Below are positions 55,923 through 64,000 of a DNA stretch of 64,000 nt, piece after piece (positions within the stretch are counted from its first letter, which is position 1; every line of letters begins with the position of its first letter). Location of the stretch: NCBI GenBank assembly GCA_963844435.1, contig CAWJOG010000013.1, positions 62,001-126,000 of the forward strand, given 5' to 3'. Source of the stretch: JBDSLU01 sp963844435 (GTDB lineage: Bacteria > Acidobacteriota > Vicinamibacteria > Vicinamibacterales > Vicinamibacteraceae). The position numbers and the translations under genes were made by a program. The notes under the pieces are model-generated. The model did no database searches, had not been told where the DNA came from, and saw nothing but the letters and a program-made list of their open reading frames with translations.

Positions 55923-57482
55923 ATGCGTCGCCCCGACATGCTCGCGCGACTCGCCCAGCGGAACACTCCCTGGGACATCGTCGTCATCGGCGGCGGCGCC
56001 ACCGGTGTCGGCATCGCCGTCGATGCGGCGAGTCGCGGATACGACGTCGTGCTCCTCGAACAGCACGACTTCGGCAAGGGCACGTCGAGCCGAAGCACCA
56101 AGCTCGTGCACGGCGGCGTGCGCTACCTCGAGCAGGGCAACATCGCGCTGGTGATGGAGGCGCTCAAGGAGCGCGGCCTGCTTCGACAGAATGCTCCGCA
56201 CCTGGTCAGCAACCTGGCGTTCGTCGTGCCCAACTACGACTGGTGGGAGGCGCCCTTCTACGGACTGGGCCTGAAGATCTACAACGCCCTGGCCGGCAAG
56301 TACGGGTTCGGATCCTCCGAGATCCTCTCGCGGGACGAGACGCTGGTGCGGCTGCCGACGATCAGGACGGAGGGCCTGCGCGGTGGAGTGGTCTATTACG
56401 ACGGCCAGTTCGACGATGCCAGGCTGCTGATCAATCTGGCGGAGACTGCCGTCGAGCAGGGCGCGACGCTCCTCAACTACGTTCGCGTGGCCGGGATCAC
56501 GAAGGGCGCGGACGGATTCGTCGACGGCGTTGCGGCCTCCGATCAGGAGACGGGCCAGCAGTGGACGATCGGTGCGCGGGTGGTGATCAATGCGACCGGC
56601 GCCTTTTCCGATTCCGTGCGCCGCCTGGCCGAGCCCGACGTCCAGACGCTGATGGCGCCGAGCCAGGGAATCCACCTGGTGTTCCACTCGTCCTTCCTGT
56701 CGTCCGCGTCGGCCATCATGGTGCCGCACACGTCGGACGGCCGCGTGATGTTCGCCATTCCGTGGCATGGGCACACGCTCGTCGGCACGACGGACACGCC
56801 GGTCGACACACCGACGCTCGAGCCGCGACCGATGGAAGCCGAGATCGAGTTCATCCTCGAAACCGCCGGCCGGTATCTCCTCAAGGCCCCGACGCGAGCC
56901 GACGTCCTCAGCGTCTTCGTCGGCATCCGGCCCCTCGTCAAGAGCGGCGACGGCACGTTGACCGCCGCCCTGTCGCGCGATCACACGATTCACTTCGACG
57001 CCTCGGGACTGCTGACGACGACCGGAGGAAAGTGGACGACCTACCGGAACATGGCCGAGCACGCTGTCGATCAGGCTGCCGACTTCGCGCGGCTCGCCGA
57101 GCGGCCCTGCACCACGCGCACGCTCAACGTGCATGCGTTCCACTCCAACGCGGAGCGGTTTGGCGCGCTCAGAGTGTACGGGGCTGACGCGATCGGGATT
57201 CAGGAACTGATGAACGCCACGCCGTCATTGGCGGCGACGCTGCATGCGGATCTGCCCTACACCGGGGCCGAGGTCGTCTGGGCGGCGCGCCACGAGATGG
57301 CGCGAACGATCGAGGATGTGCTGGCGCGTCGGACGCGGGCGCTGTTCCTCAACGCGCGCGCCGCAGAAGCGATGGCGCCGGCGGTCGCGCGGCTGATGGC
57401 GGCCGAGCTCGACTGGGACGAGGCGCGCCAGTCGGCCGAGGTGACGGCATTCTCGGCGCTGGCAGCCGGATACCGCGTCTGA
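55923..57482 (+). CDS. glpD: Aerobic-type glycerol-3-phosphate dehydrogenase
   Basis: The protein has 519 residues. The FAD-binding fold opens with DIVVIGGGATGVGIAVDAAS, and the GlpD motif GTSSRSTKLVHGGVRYLEQG follows. Other conserved parts are YYDGQFDDARLLINLAETAV, FAIPWHGHTLVGTTDTP and LLTTTGGKWTTYRNMAEHAV. It oxidises glycerol 3-phosphate to dihydroxyacetone phosphate at the membrane, passing electrons to quinone. With GlpK it gives a complete glycerol-to-glycolysis route. It forms a tight operon with glpK. Right after its stop codon is an orphan signal peptide on the opposite strand. Confidence 0.97.
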   Translation: MRRPDMLARLAQRNTPWDIVVIGGGATGVGIAVDAASRGYDVVLLEQHDFGKGTSSRSTKLVHGGVRYLEQGNIALVMEALKERGLLRQNAPHLVSNLAFVVPNYDWWEAPFYGLGLKIYNALAGKYGFGSSEILSRDETLVRLPTIRTEGLRGGVVYYDGQFDDARLLINLAETAVEQGATLLNYVRVAGITKGADGFVDGVAASDQETGQQWTIGARVVINATGAFSDSVRRLAEPDVQTLMAPSQGIHLVFHSSFLSSASAIMVPHTSDGRVMFAIPWHGHTLVGTTDTPVDTPTLEPRPMEAEIEFILETAGRYLLKAPTRADVLSVFVGIRPLVKSGDGTLTAALSRDHTIHFDASGLLTTTGGKWTTYRNMAEHAVDQAADFARLAERPCTTRTLNVHAFHSNAERFGALRVYGADAIGIQELMNATPSLAATLHADLPYTGAEVVWAARHEMARTIEDVLARRTRALFLNARAAEAMAPAVARLMAAELDWDEARQSAEVTAFSALAAGYRV

Positions 57483-57541
57483 TCCCGCGCAGACGCGTGA
57501 GCGGCGGTCGCCACCACGATCGTCGCCAGCAGCGTTCGCAT
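57483..57541 (-). pseudogene. Orphan start of a secreted-protein gene, cut off by glpD
   Basis: On the minus strand GAGGAGGAAGTG is followed by ATG at 57541 and MRTLLATIVVATAAHASARD, a convincing signal peptide with an AxA-type cleavage site. It has a good Shine-Dalgarno sequence and lies 11 bases after the DUF1059 gene on the same strand, as if second in that operon. After about 20 codons the frame runs antisense through glpD with no coding character. The rest of the gene seems to have been replaced. Confidence 0.55.
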
Positions 57542-57551
57542 CACTTCCTCC

Positions 57552-57701
57552 TCAGGCGGGCCTGGCCATCGAGAGCGCCTGCTCTCGTGACAAATCCATG
57601 CCGTGAGTCGTTTTGGCGTGCTCCTGCGCCTTTGTCACCACTTCATCGTCGCTCTGTCCTTCGATGACGGATCCGCACGGGCACTCAATGACCTTCTTCA
57701 T
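57552..57701 (-). CDS. DUF1059 family small protein
   Basis: The protein has 49 residues, MKKVIECPCGSVIEGQSDDE onward, with the full family pattern: a CxCG cysteine pair, VTKAQEHAKTTHGMDL and the C-terminal MARPA. These small proteins are abundant but of unknown function. The ATG at 57701 is preceded by GGAGGT; the longer frame to 57746 reads through the divergent regulator leader. It is followed closely by the orphan signal peptide, suggesting a former two-gene operon. Confidence 0.85.
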   Translation of the reverse strand: MKKVIECPCGSVIEGQSDDEVVTKAQEHAKTTHGMDLSREQALSMARPA

Positions 57702-57711
57702 GACGACCTCC

Positions 57712-58524
57712 ATGGCCGCGTATGATACCGACGCGGACTGCCGCAAAGTTGGAGGATTGTTGGCGCCCGACGCGCGAATCTATCTGTGCGGTCGCGTAAC
57801 CGTCGAGCGGAACGGACGGGTGTTGACCGACGCGGCGTTCGGCGGCCGCCAGGGGCGATTGCTGTTCGCGTTTCTGGGCACGCGGCGGGCGCAGCCCGTG
57901 TCGAAAGCCCAGCTGATCGACGCCATCTGGGGAACGCGAACGCCGCCCTCGGTAGAGACGGCGATCAACGCGCTCGTCAGCAAGCTTCGTGCGGCGCTTC
58001 GCAAACTCGGCGTGCCGCGGCCGCATGGCGTTGCGAGCGACGTCGGCACATATCAGTTCGTCGTTCCATCGGCATGGATCGACATTGAAGACGCACGCAC
58101 GTCCATCGATCGTGCCGAGGGCGCGCTGCGGAGCAACGTGCTGCCCAATGCGTGGGCGACGGCCAATGTCGCGGCGGCGATCACGCGACAGCCGTTCCTG
58201 CCGGATGAAGAGCACCCGTGGGTCCAGCAGCAGCGCGCGCAGCTGCAGCGCGTGTGGCGCCGAGCACTGCTCGTGCTGTCCGCCGTCAGCGTTCGAAACG
58301 GCGAGCACGAGCTCGGCATCCAGCATGCCGCCGATGTGCTATCCGCGGAGCCGTTCGACGAAATGGCGTGTCAGGCGCTGATGCGCGCGCACGCGGTCGC
58401 CGGCAATCGCGCGGAGGCGCTGCGGGTCTATGCGAACTGCCGGAAACTCTTTCGAGACGAGCTCGGCGCAGAGCCGTCAGAACAGACCGCGGCGGTCTTC
58501 CTGAGCATTCTCCGCACCGCGTAA
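57712..58524 (+). CDS. SARP-like transcriptional regulator with BTAD domain
   Basis: The protein has about 270 residues. An N-terminal winged helix (QPVSKAQLIDAIWGTRTPPS, ETAINALVSKLRAALRKLG) precedes a bacterial transcriptional activation domain with TPR-like helices (WATANVAAAITRQPFLPDEE, EALRVYANCRKLFRDELGAE). This is the SARP/AfsR DNA-binding core without an NTPase. The target is unknown. Start choice: ATG 57712, or TTG 57760 just after a GGAGG at 57751-57755, which fits the domain boundary better. The gene is divergent from DUF1059. Confidence 0.8.
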   Translation: MAAYDTDADCRKVGGLLAPDARIYLCGRVTVERNGRVLTDAAFGGRQGRLLFAFLGTRRAQPVSKAQLIDAIWGTRTPPSVETAINALVSKLRAALRKLGVPRPHGVASDVGTYQFVVPSAWIDIEDARTSIDRAEGALRSNVLPNAWATANVAAAITRQPFLPDEEHPWVQQQRAQLQRVWRRALLVLSAVSVRNGEHELGIQHAADVLSAEPFDEMACQALMRAHAVAGNRAEALRVYANCRKLFRDELGAEPSEQTAAVFLSILRTA

Positions 58525-58607
58525 GGCTCCGCGGCAACGCGATGTTCCTGAGGGCGCGGGCGGACAAGGCACGGCGTGGCCTGCGCGGACGGCGCACGCA
58601 ACCGTAG

Positions 58608-59543
58608 TTACGGGGAGCGGGCCCAGATCGAGCAGAACGAGCCGATGTCGGTGCCGAGGATGCGGCGATCCTCCTGGACGTAGACCGCGTTCATGATCGC
58701 CTTCGGCGAGTAGTGGAACTCGAAGGTGTCGAGGTCCACGGTGACCTTGCCGAAGTGACCGAGGGCGAACGCGTGGCCGGACTCGTGGATGGCGACGCTC
58801 TGGATGTCGATGTTGGACTCGTTGCCGCCGGTGCCCCAGGCGAAGCGGCGGTTGTAATAGATCTCCTTGAAGGCAACGTCGGCGCGGTGGTCACCGTCGA
58901 TGTCGGTCGGACCGGACGCGTCGGCGAAGACGAAGGTGAAGGTCACGCCGAGGATGCTCGCGGAGCCGTTGGGCGGCGCGAGCGCGTCGAAGAAGGCCCG
59001 CGGGAGCCAGCCGGCGTGGGTGATGTCGGCGAACATCGTGCCCACGTCTCCCTGACCGATCAGGCCATCGACCACGTCCGGATCGGCGCCGTTGTCGGCG
59101 ACCTTGACCACGTTCGGGCCGTTGCATCGGAAGTCGTCCCAGGCGGCCATCGACGCATCGAGCTGCGGCTCGGTGACGGCGTTGGTCAGCACTACGACCG
59201 GGCCGCCAGGTACCGTCAGCCAGCTCAGCGCGCTGCCGTCGCTCTGGTCGACGAGATAGGTGATGTCGCAACCGGCATGGCGGCGCGGATCGCACTCGAC
59301 GAACTGGCTGGCGAGCCGGTGCGTGCGGTTGTTCGCGACAAGCGTGTGGGGCGATTCGGCGTCGTGCTTGAGGAAGAGCTCGGCATACGCGATCTCGTAG
59401 CTGGCTCCGCTGGCGCGCAGCTTGGCGTTCAACGCGTCGAGGAACGGGCTGCTGAGTGCGTCCTTGGGCCCGGCAAACGCGGGAGCCGCGAGGAGAACAC
59501 CGGCGGCCAGCACCGCACCAGCCAGGTGTCGGTTCGTATGCAT
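58608..59543 (-). CDS. Secreted metzincin-like zinc metalloprotease
   Basis: The protein has 311 residues with a signal peptide (LAGAVLAAGVLLAAPAFAGP). The zinc motif HESGHAFALGHFGKV resembles the matrixin-type HExxHxxGxxH, with all three His and the Glu but Ala instead of the eighth-position Gly. About 20 residues on, YSPKAIMNAVYV could be the Met-turn. An upstream Asp-rich ASGPTDIDGDHRADVAFKEI may bind calcium. Two Cys pairs (VECDPRRHAGCDITY) suggest disulphides. The substrate is unknown. The ATG at 59543 is clear; no operon partner is seen. Confidence 0.75.
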   Translation of the reverse strand: MHTNRHLAGAVLAAGVLLAAPAFAGPKDALSSPFLDALNAKLRASGASYEIAYAELFLKHDAESPHTLVANNRTHRLASQFVECDPRRHAGCDITYLVDQSDGSALSWLTVPGGPVVVLTNAVTEPQLDASMAAWDDFRCNGPNVVKVADNGADPDVVDGLIGQGDVGTMFADITHAGWLPRAFFDALAPPNGSASILGVTFTFVFADASGPTDIDGDHRADVAFKEIYYNRRFAWGTGGNESNIDIQSVAIHESGHAFALGHFGKVTVDLDTFEFHYSPKAIMNAVYVQEDRRILGTDIGSFCSIWARSP

Positions 59544-59614
59544 GATTGCCCTCCGAGGCTGCGCAGACTACGCGAACGGGCCGTAGCGACACAAGCTCAA
59601 GTGCTCGTCGAGAC

Positions 59615-61933
59615 TCACGTACCGGCCATCGGCAGCAGCCAGATGCTGCCCTTCACCGACCGCATCGGCAACGCGAGCACGCCCTTTCCCACCCCCATTT
59701 CCATGCCGCTCAGGTTGGGGTCGATGTGCCAGCGCGGCGAATCGAAGGCCTTGATGCGGAACGGCGCGCCGGTCGGGCTGCCGCGCGCCAGGTCGATCCG
59801 GACGCCCCACAACGAAAGGTAGCCAGTGGCGGACAGGGACAGGAAATAGAGGGTCCGCCCATCTGGCGACCATCGTGGCTTGTCGGGCCACGGATGGTCG
59901 GCGGCCACCCGGGTCCAGGTCGCCCCGCCCCGGATGCCCGACGGGGCGATGCCGAGCTCAACCCCCTCTGCGTCGTCGAGCCTGACTGCCACGAAGGTCA
60001 CCCAACGTCCGTCCGGAGAGTAGCGGCCTTGCCAGAACTGGTGGCTGCTCGTCTCGAGGAGCACGCGTTGCGGCGCCGTGACTGCCGACGAGCCGATCGG
60101 CCACTCGGCGAGTGCTGCCGGACCGGTGTAGGGCACCGGCATCCACGTCGCCAGTACGGCCTGATCGTCGCGGCGCACGTCGGTCGGGAGCACCGCGCCC
60201 GCGCCCCACCGCGACAGCAACCGCTCCCGGCCGTCGGCCGTCCGCCACGCAACGGCGTACTCGATGCTGTTCGCCTCGCCGCGGCTCCGATACAGCATGT
60301 ACGAGGTGCCGCTGCCGCTCGCGGCCGGCACGGGGCCGCTGTTCCCGTCGGCGAACAGCACCGTCGTCTCCCCGGTGTCCAGCCTGGTGCGGACGCCGGG
60401 CATTTCGCGTCGGCCCGGCCGTGCCTCCGAATAGAAAACCGACCCGCCGTCGGCGCTGACGGAGAGCCCCATGATCGACGCGTCCTCGTCGGTGACGGGG
60501 CGGCCTTCGCCGGGCGCAGTGGCGCGGTCGGCGTCGAACGGGAACACCCAGGCCCGCGAAGTGATCTGAGCGCTGGTGAAGGCCAGCGTCCTGCCGTCGG
60601 GCGAGATCGCCGGATGATCGGCGCTGGCCAGGCCCGTGGTCACCTGCACCGGCGCCCGCCACGCCTGCGTCGTCGGGTCGACGGGCACGCGCCAGGTGGT
60701 CGGCACACCGGCGGACAGTCCCTCGATGAACACAGCATCGCCCGCCTTGCTCCAGTGTGCCCGCCCCGGCAAATTGCCCAGCGCGTCGGGTATCTGGATT
60801 CCGCTCGTCACCGATCGCAGACGACGGTGATCGGCATCCGAGACATAGAAGCCATAGCGAGATTCGGGGTGGATGCCGTACACGCCGATCCGGCCGTCCG
60901 GATGCACGCTGAACGACGTCCAGACGCCATTCGACAGTTCGCCCTTCAGGACTTCCCTCGGGGGCTCGCCGCCGTCCGCCTTGACCAGGAACAGCGTCAG
61001 CAGCTGGGGCCCGGCGAACGCGATGTCGCGCCCGTCCGGCATCCAGACGGGGCGGTCACCCCTGTCCACGATGCGTCGGATGGCGCCGCCGTCCACGCGC
61101 ACCGTGTAGAGCGCGCTGCCGTCGTCGTCCGATCGGAACACGATCCGCTCGCCGTCGGGCGACCAGGCCGGCTGCGTCTCGTTCGCGGGCGAGCTGGTGA
61201 TGCGGACCGGCTCGCCACCGTCGACGCTCTGCGTGAACAGATCGAAGTTGCCGTCGCGATCGGCGGCGAAGGCGATGCGGCGGCCGTCGGGCGACCACGC
61301 CGGGTCAGTCTGGAGTCCGGGACCGAACGTGAGCCGCACCGGCTGCACGCCTGCCGACGGCACGCTTCCTTCGAGCCCGGCCTCCGCGGGTCCCGGTCTG
61401 ACGACGTAGACGTAGACGAGCACGCCAAGCGCGGCGACCGCGACTCCACCGGCGAGCAGCGGGGCGAAGCGCCAGCGGCGGACCGAGGCGGATGACCCCT
61501 GCGGCACGGTGTCTGCCGCGGGCCCATCGACCGCCTGCTCCGGCGGTGCGGCAGGCGCGGGCACGGGCTCTGGATCGGGAGCAGGCGCGTCGACGGGCCG
61601 AACCGGTGCAACGAGACGGTAGCCGCGGCGCGGGACGGTCTCGATGTAGCGCGGGGCATCCGCCGAATCGCCGAGCGCGTCGCGCAGACGCTTCACGATC
61701 GCGTTCAGGCCGTGCTCGAAGTCGACGTAGGTGTCGGCGGGCCACAGCCGCGCCCGCAGCTCGTCGCGGGTGACCAGCTCACCCGGGCGCTCGGCCAGGG
61801 TCACGAGCACGTGCAGCGGCTGCGCCGACAGCATCTGCCGTCCGGCCTCGCCGCGCAGCTCCCCCGACCGCGGGTCGACGACGAAGTCGCCCACGCGAAT
61901 GGCGCCGCCCGTCGGCTGCGTTCCTTGATTCAT
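59615..61933 (-). CDS. Winged-helix/TolB-propeller membrane regulator (CadC-like)
   Basis: The protein has 772 residues. Residues about 10-110 form an OmpR/CadC-type winged helix (LVTLAERPGELVTRDELRAR, LNAIVKRLRDALGDSADAPR, YIETVPRRGYRLVAPVRP). A Pro/Ala linker, one membrane helix (FAPLLAGGVAVAALGVLVYV) and then a six-bladed TolB/WD40 PD40 propeller follow (DPAWSPDGRRIAFAADRDGN, QPAWSPDGERIVFRSDDDGS, KPRWSPDGRTLYFLSLSATG). The propeller lies outside the cytoplasm and may sense ligand, signalling to the DNA-binding domain. Such genes are very common in Acidobacteriota. It is divergent from the TonB receptor at 62239 and may control it. Confidence 0.9.
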   Translation of the reverse strand: MNQGTQPTGGAIRVGDFVVDPRSGELRGEAGRQMLSAQPLHVLVTLAERPGELVTRDELRARLWPADTYVDFEHGLNAIVKRLRDALGDSADAPRYIETVPRRGYRLVAPVRPVDAPAPDPEPVPAPAAPPEQAVDGPAADTVPQGSSASVRRWRFAPLLAGGVAVAALGVLVYVYVVRPGPAEAGLEGSVPSAGVQPVRLTFGPGLQTDPAWSPDGRRIAFAADRDGNFDLFTQSVDGGEPVRITSSPANETQPAWSPDGERIVFRSDDDGSALYTVRVDGGAIRRIVDRGDRPVWMPDGRDIAFAGPQLLTLFLVKADGGEPPREVLKGELSNGVWTSFSVHPDGRIGVYGIHPESRYGFYVSDADHRRLRSVTSGIQIPDALGNLPGRAHWSKAGDAVFIEGLSAGVPTTWRVPVDPTTQAWRAPVQVTTGLASADHPAISPDGRTLAFTSAQITSRAWVFPFDADRATAPGEGRPVTDEDASIMGLSVSADGGSVFYSEARPGRREMPGVRTRLDTGETTVLFADGNSGPVPAASGSGTSYMLYRSRGEANSIEYAVAWRTADGRERLLSRWGAGAVLPTDVRRDDQAVLATWMPVPYTGPAALAEWPIGSSAVTAPQRVLLETSSHQFWQGRYSPDGRWVTFVAVRLDDAEGVELGIAPSGIRGGATWTRVAADHPWPDKPRWSPDGRTLYFLSLSATGYLSLWGVRIDLARGSPTGAPFRIKAFDSPRWHIDPNLSGMEMGVGKGVLALPMRSVKGSIWLLPMAGT

Positions 61934-62238
61934 GGCTACCGGCCGGTGGGAAAGGGGCTCTCATCGAGCATAACCCTGTTCAGGGCCCGTTCGGATCAGA
62001 AGTCCGACCAGGTGCAGGCCAATCCTTCGCCGTTCCTGGGTTCTCGAGCGCCGCCCTCGCTCAACAAGCGGATGCTTGGCCGCCCGGATAGAACTAGGCC
62101 AACGCTAATCTCTCGGACGATCGAAGTGGCCCAGGATCAGCTCGACACGTCGCCCAGTTCTTGCCCTGTTGCCCGCTCCGCACCGGGACATCCGGTGTAG
62201 AATTCGCGCCATCGCCCGCACGGACATACCGGTCACGC
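61934..62238. promoter_or_regulatory. Divergent control region of the TolB-propeller regulator and TonB receptor
   Basis: These 305 bases hold no gene. TAGAAT at 62198-62203 is a -10 candidate for the receiver-side transcript (36 bases before ATG 62239). The regulator next door may bind here; no clear inverted repeat is visible. Confidence 0.45.
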
Positions 62239-64000
62239 ATGAGAGACAGACCTCGCTTCGGGTCAGTACTCTGTGGTGCCGCCGTCATCTTCGGCATCTC
62301 GGCGTCGGCCTTCGCCCAGGTCGGGGGCACGACGGCAACCCTGCGAGTGAACGTCACCGACGAAAGCGGGAGCGTCACCGCCGGCGCCAGCGTGACGCTG
62401 CAGGACGTTGGCACCAGGGCGGTGCGCACGGCGGTCACCGACGAACGCGGGAGTTTCACTTTTACCGGCCTGTTCCCGGGCTCATTCGATGTGGCGATCG
62501 AGCTGTCGGGATTCAAGACGTTCCACCAGACAGCCATAGCGCTCGGTCCCAACGACGTGCGCGGCCTCGACATCCGCCTGGAGGTCGGATCGCAGAGCGA
62601 GACAGTCGTCGTGACGACCTCCGCAGACATCGTCGAGACACAGTCGGGCGCGCGTGAAGGCCGCGTCAGCGCCAGCCAGATCGACACCCTGTCCATCATC
62701 GGCCGCAGTTCGCTCGAGCTGCTGCGCATTCTCCCGGGCGTGGTGGCGCCCGATCAGAACCAGATCGAGAGCGTGAGCTTCAGTTTTGGAGCGAACAACA
62801 CCCAGAGCTACGCCGTGAACGGCATCCGCACGTCGAACAACACGGTGAGCCTGGACGGCTCGAACCTGATCGACATCGGATCCAATCAGGGCGTGATGAT
62901 CAACCTGAACAACGACATGGTGCAGGAGGTCAAGGTCCAGAGCTCGAACTTCAATGCCGAGTACGGCTCCGGCGGGATGAACGTCAGTGCGGTCACCAAG
63001 GGCGGGAGCTCCCAGTTTCACGGCACCGGCTATTGGTACGGACGGGATCATCGGCTCGCGGCCAACGACCGATCGAATGCCATCCTCGGCATCGAGAAGC
63101 CGCGGAGCGGGTACTTCTACCCTGGCGGCAATATCGGCGGTCCTGTGCTGCTGCCGCGTGCCACCTACAACCGCCAGCGTGACAAGCTGTTCTTCTGGGC
63201 CGGATTCGAGGGGCAGCGCCAGCAGATCGACTCCGGCAGCACGCTCAGCACCACCATGAGCCAGGCCGCTCGCACGGGCGACCTGAGCGAGTTCCTCGCG
63301 GCCCGTGGTCAGAATCTGAACCACCCGGCCGTCGTGGTCATCCCAGGCGGGTTCGCCGGCGCCGGAACTCCGGCGCCGAACAACGACCTCCGGTCGTACG
63401 TCACGCCGCTCGGACTCACGATGGCCGGCCTCTATCCGCTGCCGAACTACTCGGATCCCGACAATCGCTACAACTACGTCTACAGCGCGCTCGAGCCCAC
63501 CAACCGCGTGGAGATCAAGGGGCGAGTGGATTGGAACATCAGCGCCAGCACGAAAGCGTACATCCGCATCGCGCATGACCGGGAGGACATCCAGGATCCG
63601 CGCGGCAACGCCTGGTGGGGCGGTCAGCTGGCGCTGCCGACGCCCGGCGAAGGCCGCAACCGTGGCACGTCGTACGCCGGCAACGTCGTCCAGGTTTTGA
63701 GCCCGAGCCTCACCAACGAAGTGCTGGTGACGTACAGCCGCTTGACTCTCGACCTCGCGTACAAAGACCCGTCCAGGATTCGCAAGGATGCGCTCGGCGC
63801 CGACTTCGTCGCGTTCTTTCCCGATCAGAGCCCCTACGTGCCCCTCGTGCACGCGTTCTGGGCTGGCGGCCAGCTGGGCGACTTCGCGGCGCCCGGCCCG
63901 GACGTCTACGCACACAATGACGAGCTGCTCTTCGCCGACAAGCTCACGAAGGTGCGAGGCGCGCACGCGCTGAAGTTCGGCGCCAGCGTCGCACGCCTGC
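62239..64000 (+). CDS. Oar-type TonB-dependent receptor (3' partial)
   Basis: ATG 62239 opens a signal peptide (GAAVIFGISASAFAQ). Residues about 32-115 form a carboxypeptidase-regulatory-like domain (LRVNVTDESGSVTAGASVTL). The plug follows with IIGRSSLELLRILPGVVAPD, YAVNGIRTSNNTVSLDGSNL and EYGSGGMNVSAVTKGGSSQF, then the early barrel (GGNIGGPVLLPRATYNRQRD, LFFWAGFEGQRQQIDSGSTL, NEVLVTYSRLTLDLAYKDPS). It is open to the window edge with 587 codons read. It resembles the receptor at 36993 in layout but not closely in sequence. It probably imports large solutes, perhaps under control of the divergent regulator. Confidence 0.9.
   Translation, partial: MRDRPRFGSVLCGAAVIFGISASAFAQVGGTTATLRVNVTDESGSVTAGASVTLQDVGTRAVRTAVTDERGSFTFTGLFPGSFDVAIELSGFKTFHQTAIALGPNDVRGLDIRLEVGSQSETVVVTTSADIVETQSGAREGRVSASQIDTLSIIGRSSLELLRILPGVVAPDQNQIESVSFSFGANNTQSYAVNGIRTSNNTVSLDGSNLIDIGSNQGVMINLNNDMVQEVKVQSSNFNAEYGSGGMNVSAVTKGGSSQFHGTGYWYGRDHRLAANDRSNAILGIEKPRSGYFYPGGNIGGPVLLPRATYNRQRDKLFFWAGFEGQRQQIDSGSTLSTTMSQAARTGDLSEFLAARGQNLNHPAVVVIPGGFAGAGTPAPNNDLRSYVTPLGLTMAGLYPLPNYSDPDNRYNYVYSALEPTNRVEIKGRVDWNISASTKAYIRIAHDREDIQDPRGNAWWGGQLALPTPGEGRNRGTSYAGNVVQVLSPSLTNEVLVTYSRLTLDLAYKDPSRIRKDALGADFVAFFPDQSPYVPLVHAFWAGGQLGDFAAPGPDVYAHNDELLFADKLTKVRGAHALKFGASVARL

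Overview
This is a GC-rich (about 70% by eye) bacterial chromosome segment with both strands densely coded and no rRNA, tRNA, phage or IS element that I can recognise. The gene repertoire points to Acidobacteriota, most likely the Vicinamibacteria. It has two Oar-type TonB-dependent receptors with N-terminal carboxypeptidase-regulatory-like domains, an ADOP-type duplicated FtsX/MacB permease, a winged-helix/TolB-propeller membrane regulator, a secreted tricorn-like protease, a PQQ-type propeller, a GHL6 glycosidase-like protein and a DUF1080 protein. The taxonomic call is an inference from content.

Layout. 1-7.9 kb is housekeeping: a partial winged-helix ATPase; RNase III with an N-terminal DUF2007 domain, translationally coupled to a membrane HAMP-SpoIIE phosphatase; a trans-sulfuration PLP enzyme; CutA; an FtsB/DivIC-like protein; and a secreted PEGA protein. 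8-25 kb is mostly exported or envelope proteins: a GHL6-type protein, GlcG/HbpS, a VanZ-like protein, an esterase coupled to an FGE-like protein, two secreted proteins, a PAP2 phosphatase, DUF3291, two MFS carriers, DUF1080, an NTF2-like protein and a PLP decarboxylase. Decayed receiver and TPR fragments lie between them. A 22-bp-period array of GACTCCGGAGTC palindromes sits at 14.4-14.6 kb, and a second pair lies at 22.7 kb. 25-40 kb holds the tricorn protease, an esterase, a phospholipase D, a PQQ-type propeller, a receiver-SpoIIE phosphatase, the ADOP permease and a TonB receptor. 40-48 kb holds an esterase-like protein, an M14 carboxypeptidase, a phospholipid group (cardiolipin synthase with a coupled EEP hydrolase, an AGCS symporter, PssA) and dodecin. 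48.5-64 kb holds a truncated ECF sigma factor, an HtrA protease with a small secreted protein, an anchored DJ-1/PfpI protein, a porin, the glpK-glpD operon, a BTAD regulator, a metzincin-like protease, the TolB-propeller regulator and the start of a second TonB receptor.

Together the genes fit a heterotroph that digests polymers outside the cytoplasm (proteases, esterases, glycosidase-like proteins), imports products through TonB receptors, porin and symporters, oxidises glycerol through GlpK/GlpD, and remodels its phospholipids.

Caution: at least 20 frame breaks split otherwise well-conserved genes. They are strongly concentrated before 38 kb (nine in the ADOP gene alone), while 40-50 kb and 52-64 kb read cleanly. 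Many may be assembly indels, so 'frameshifted' calls here are not automatically pseudogenes.
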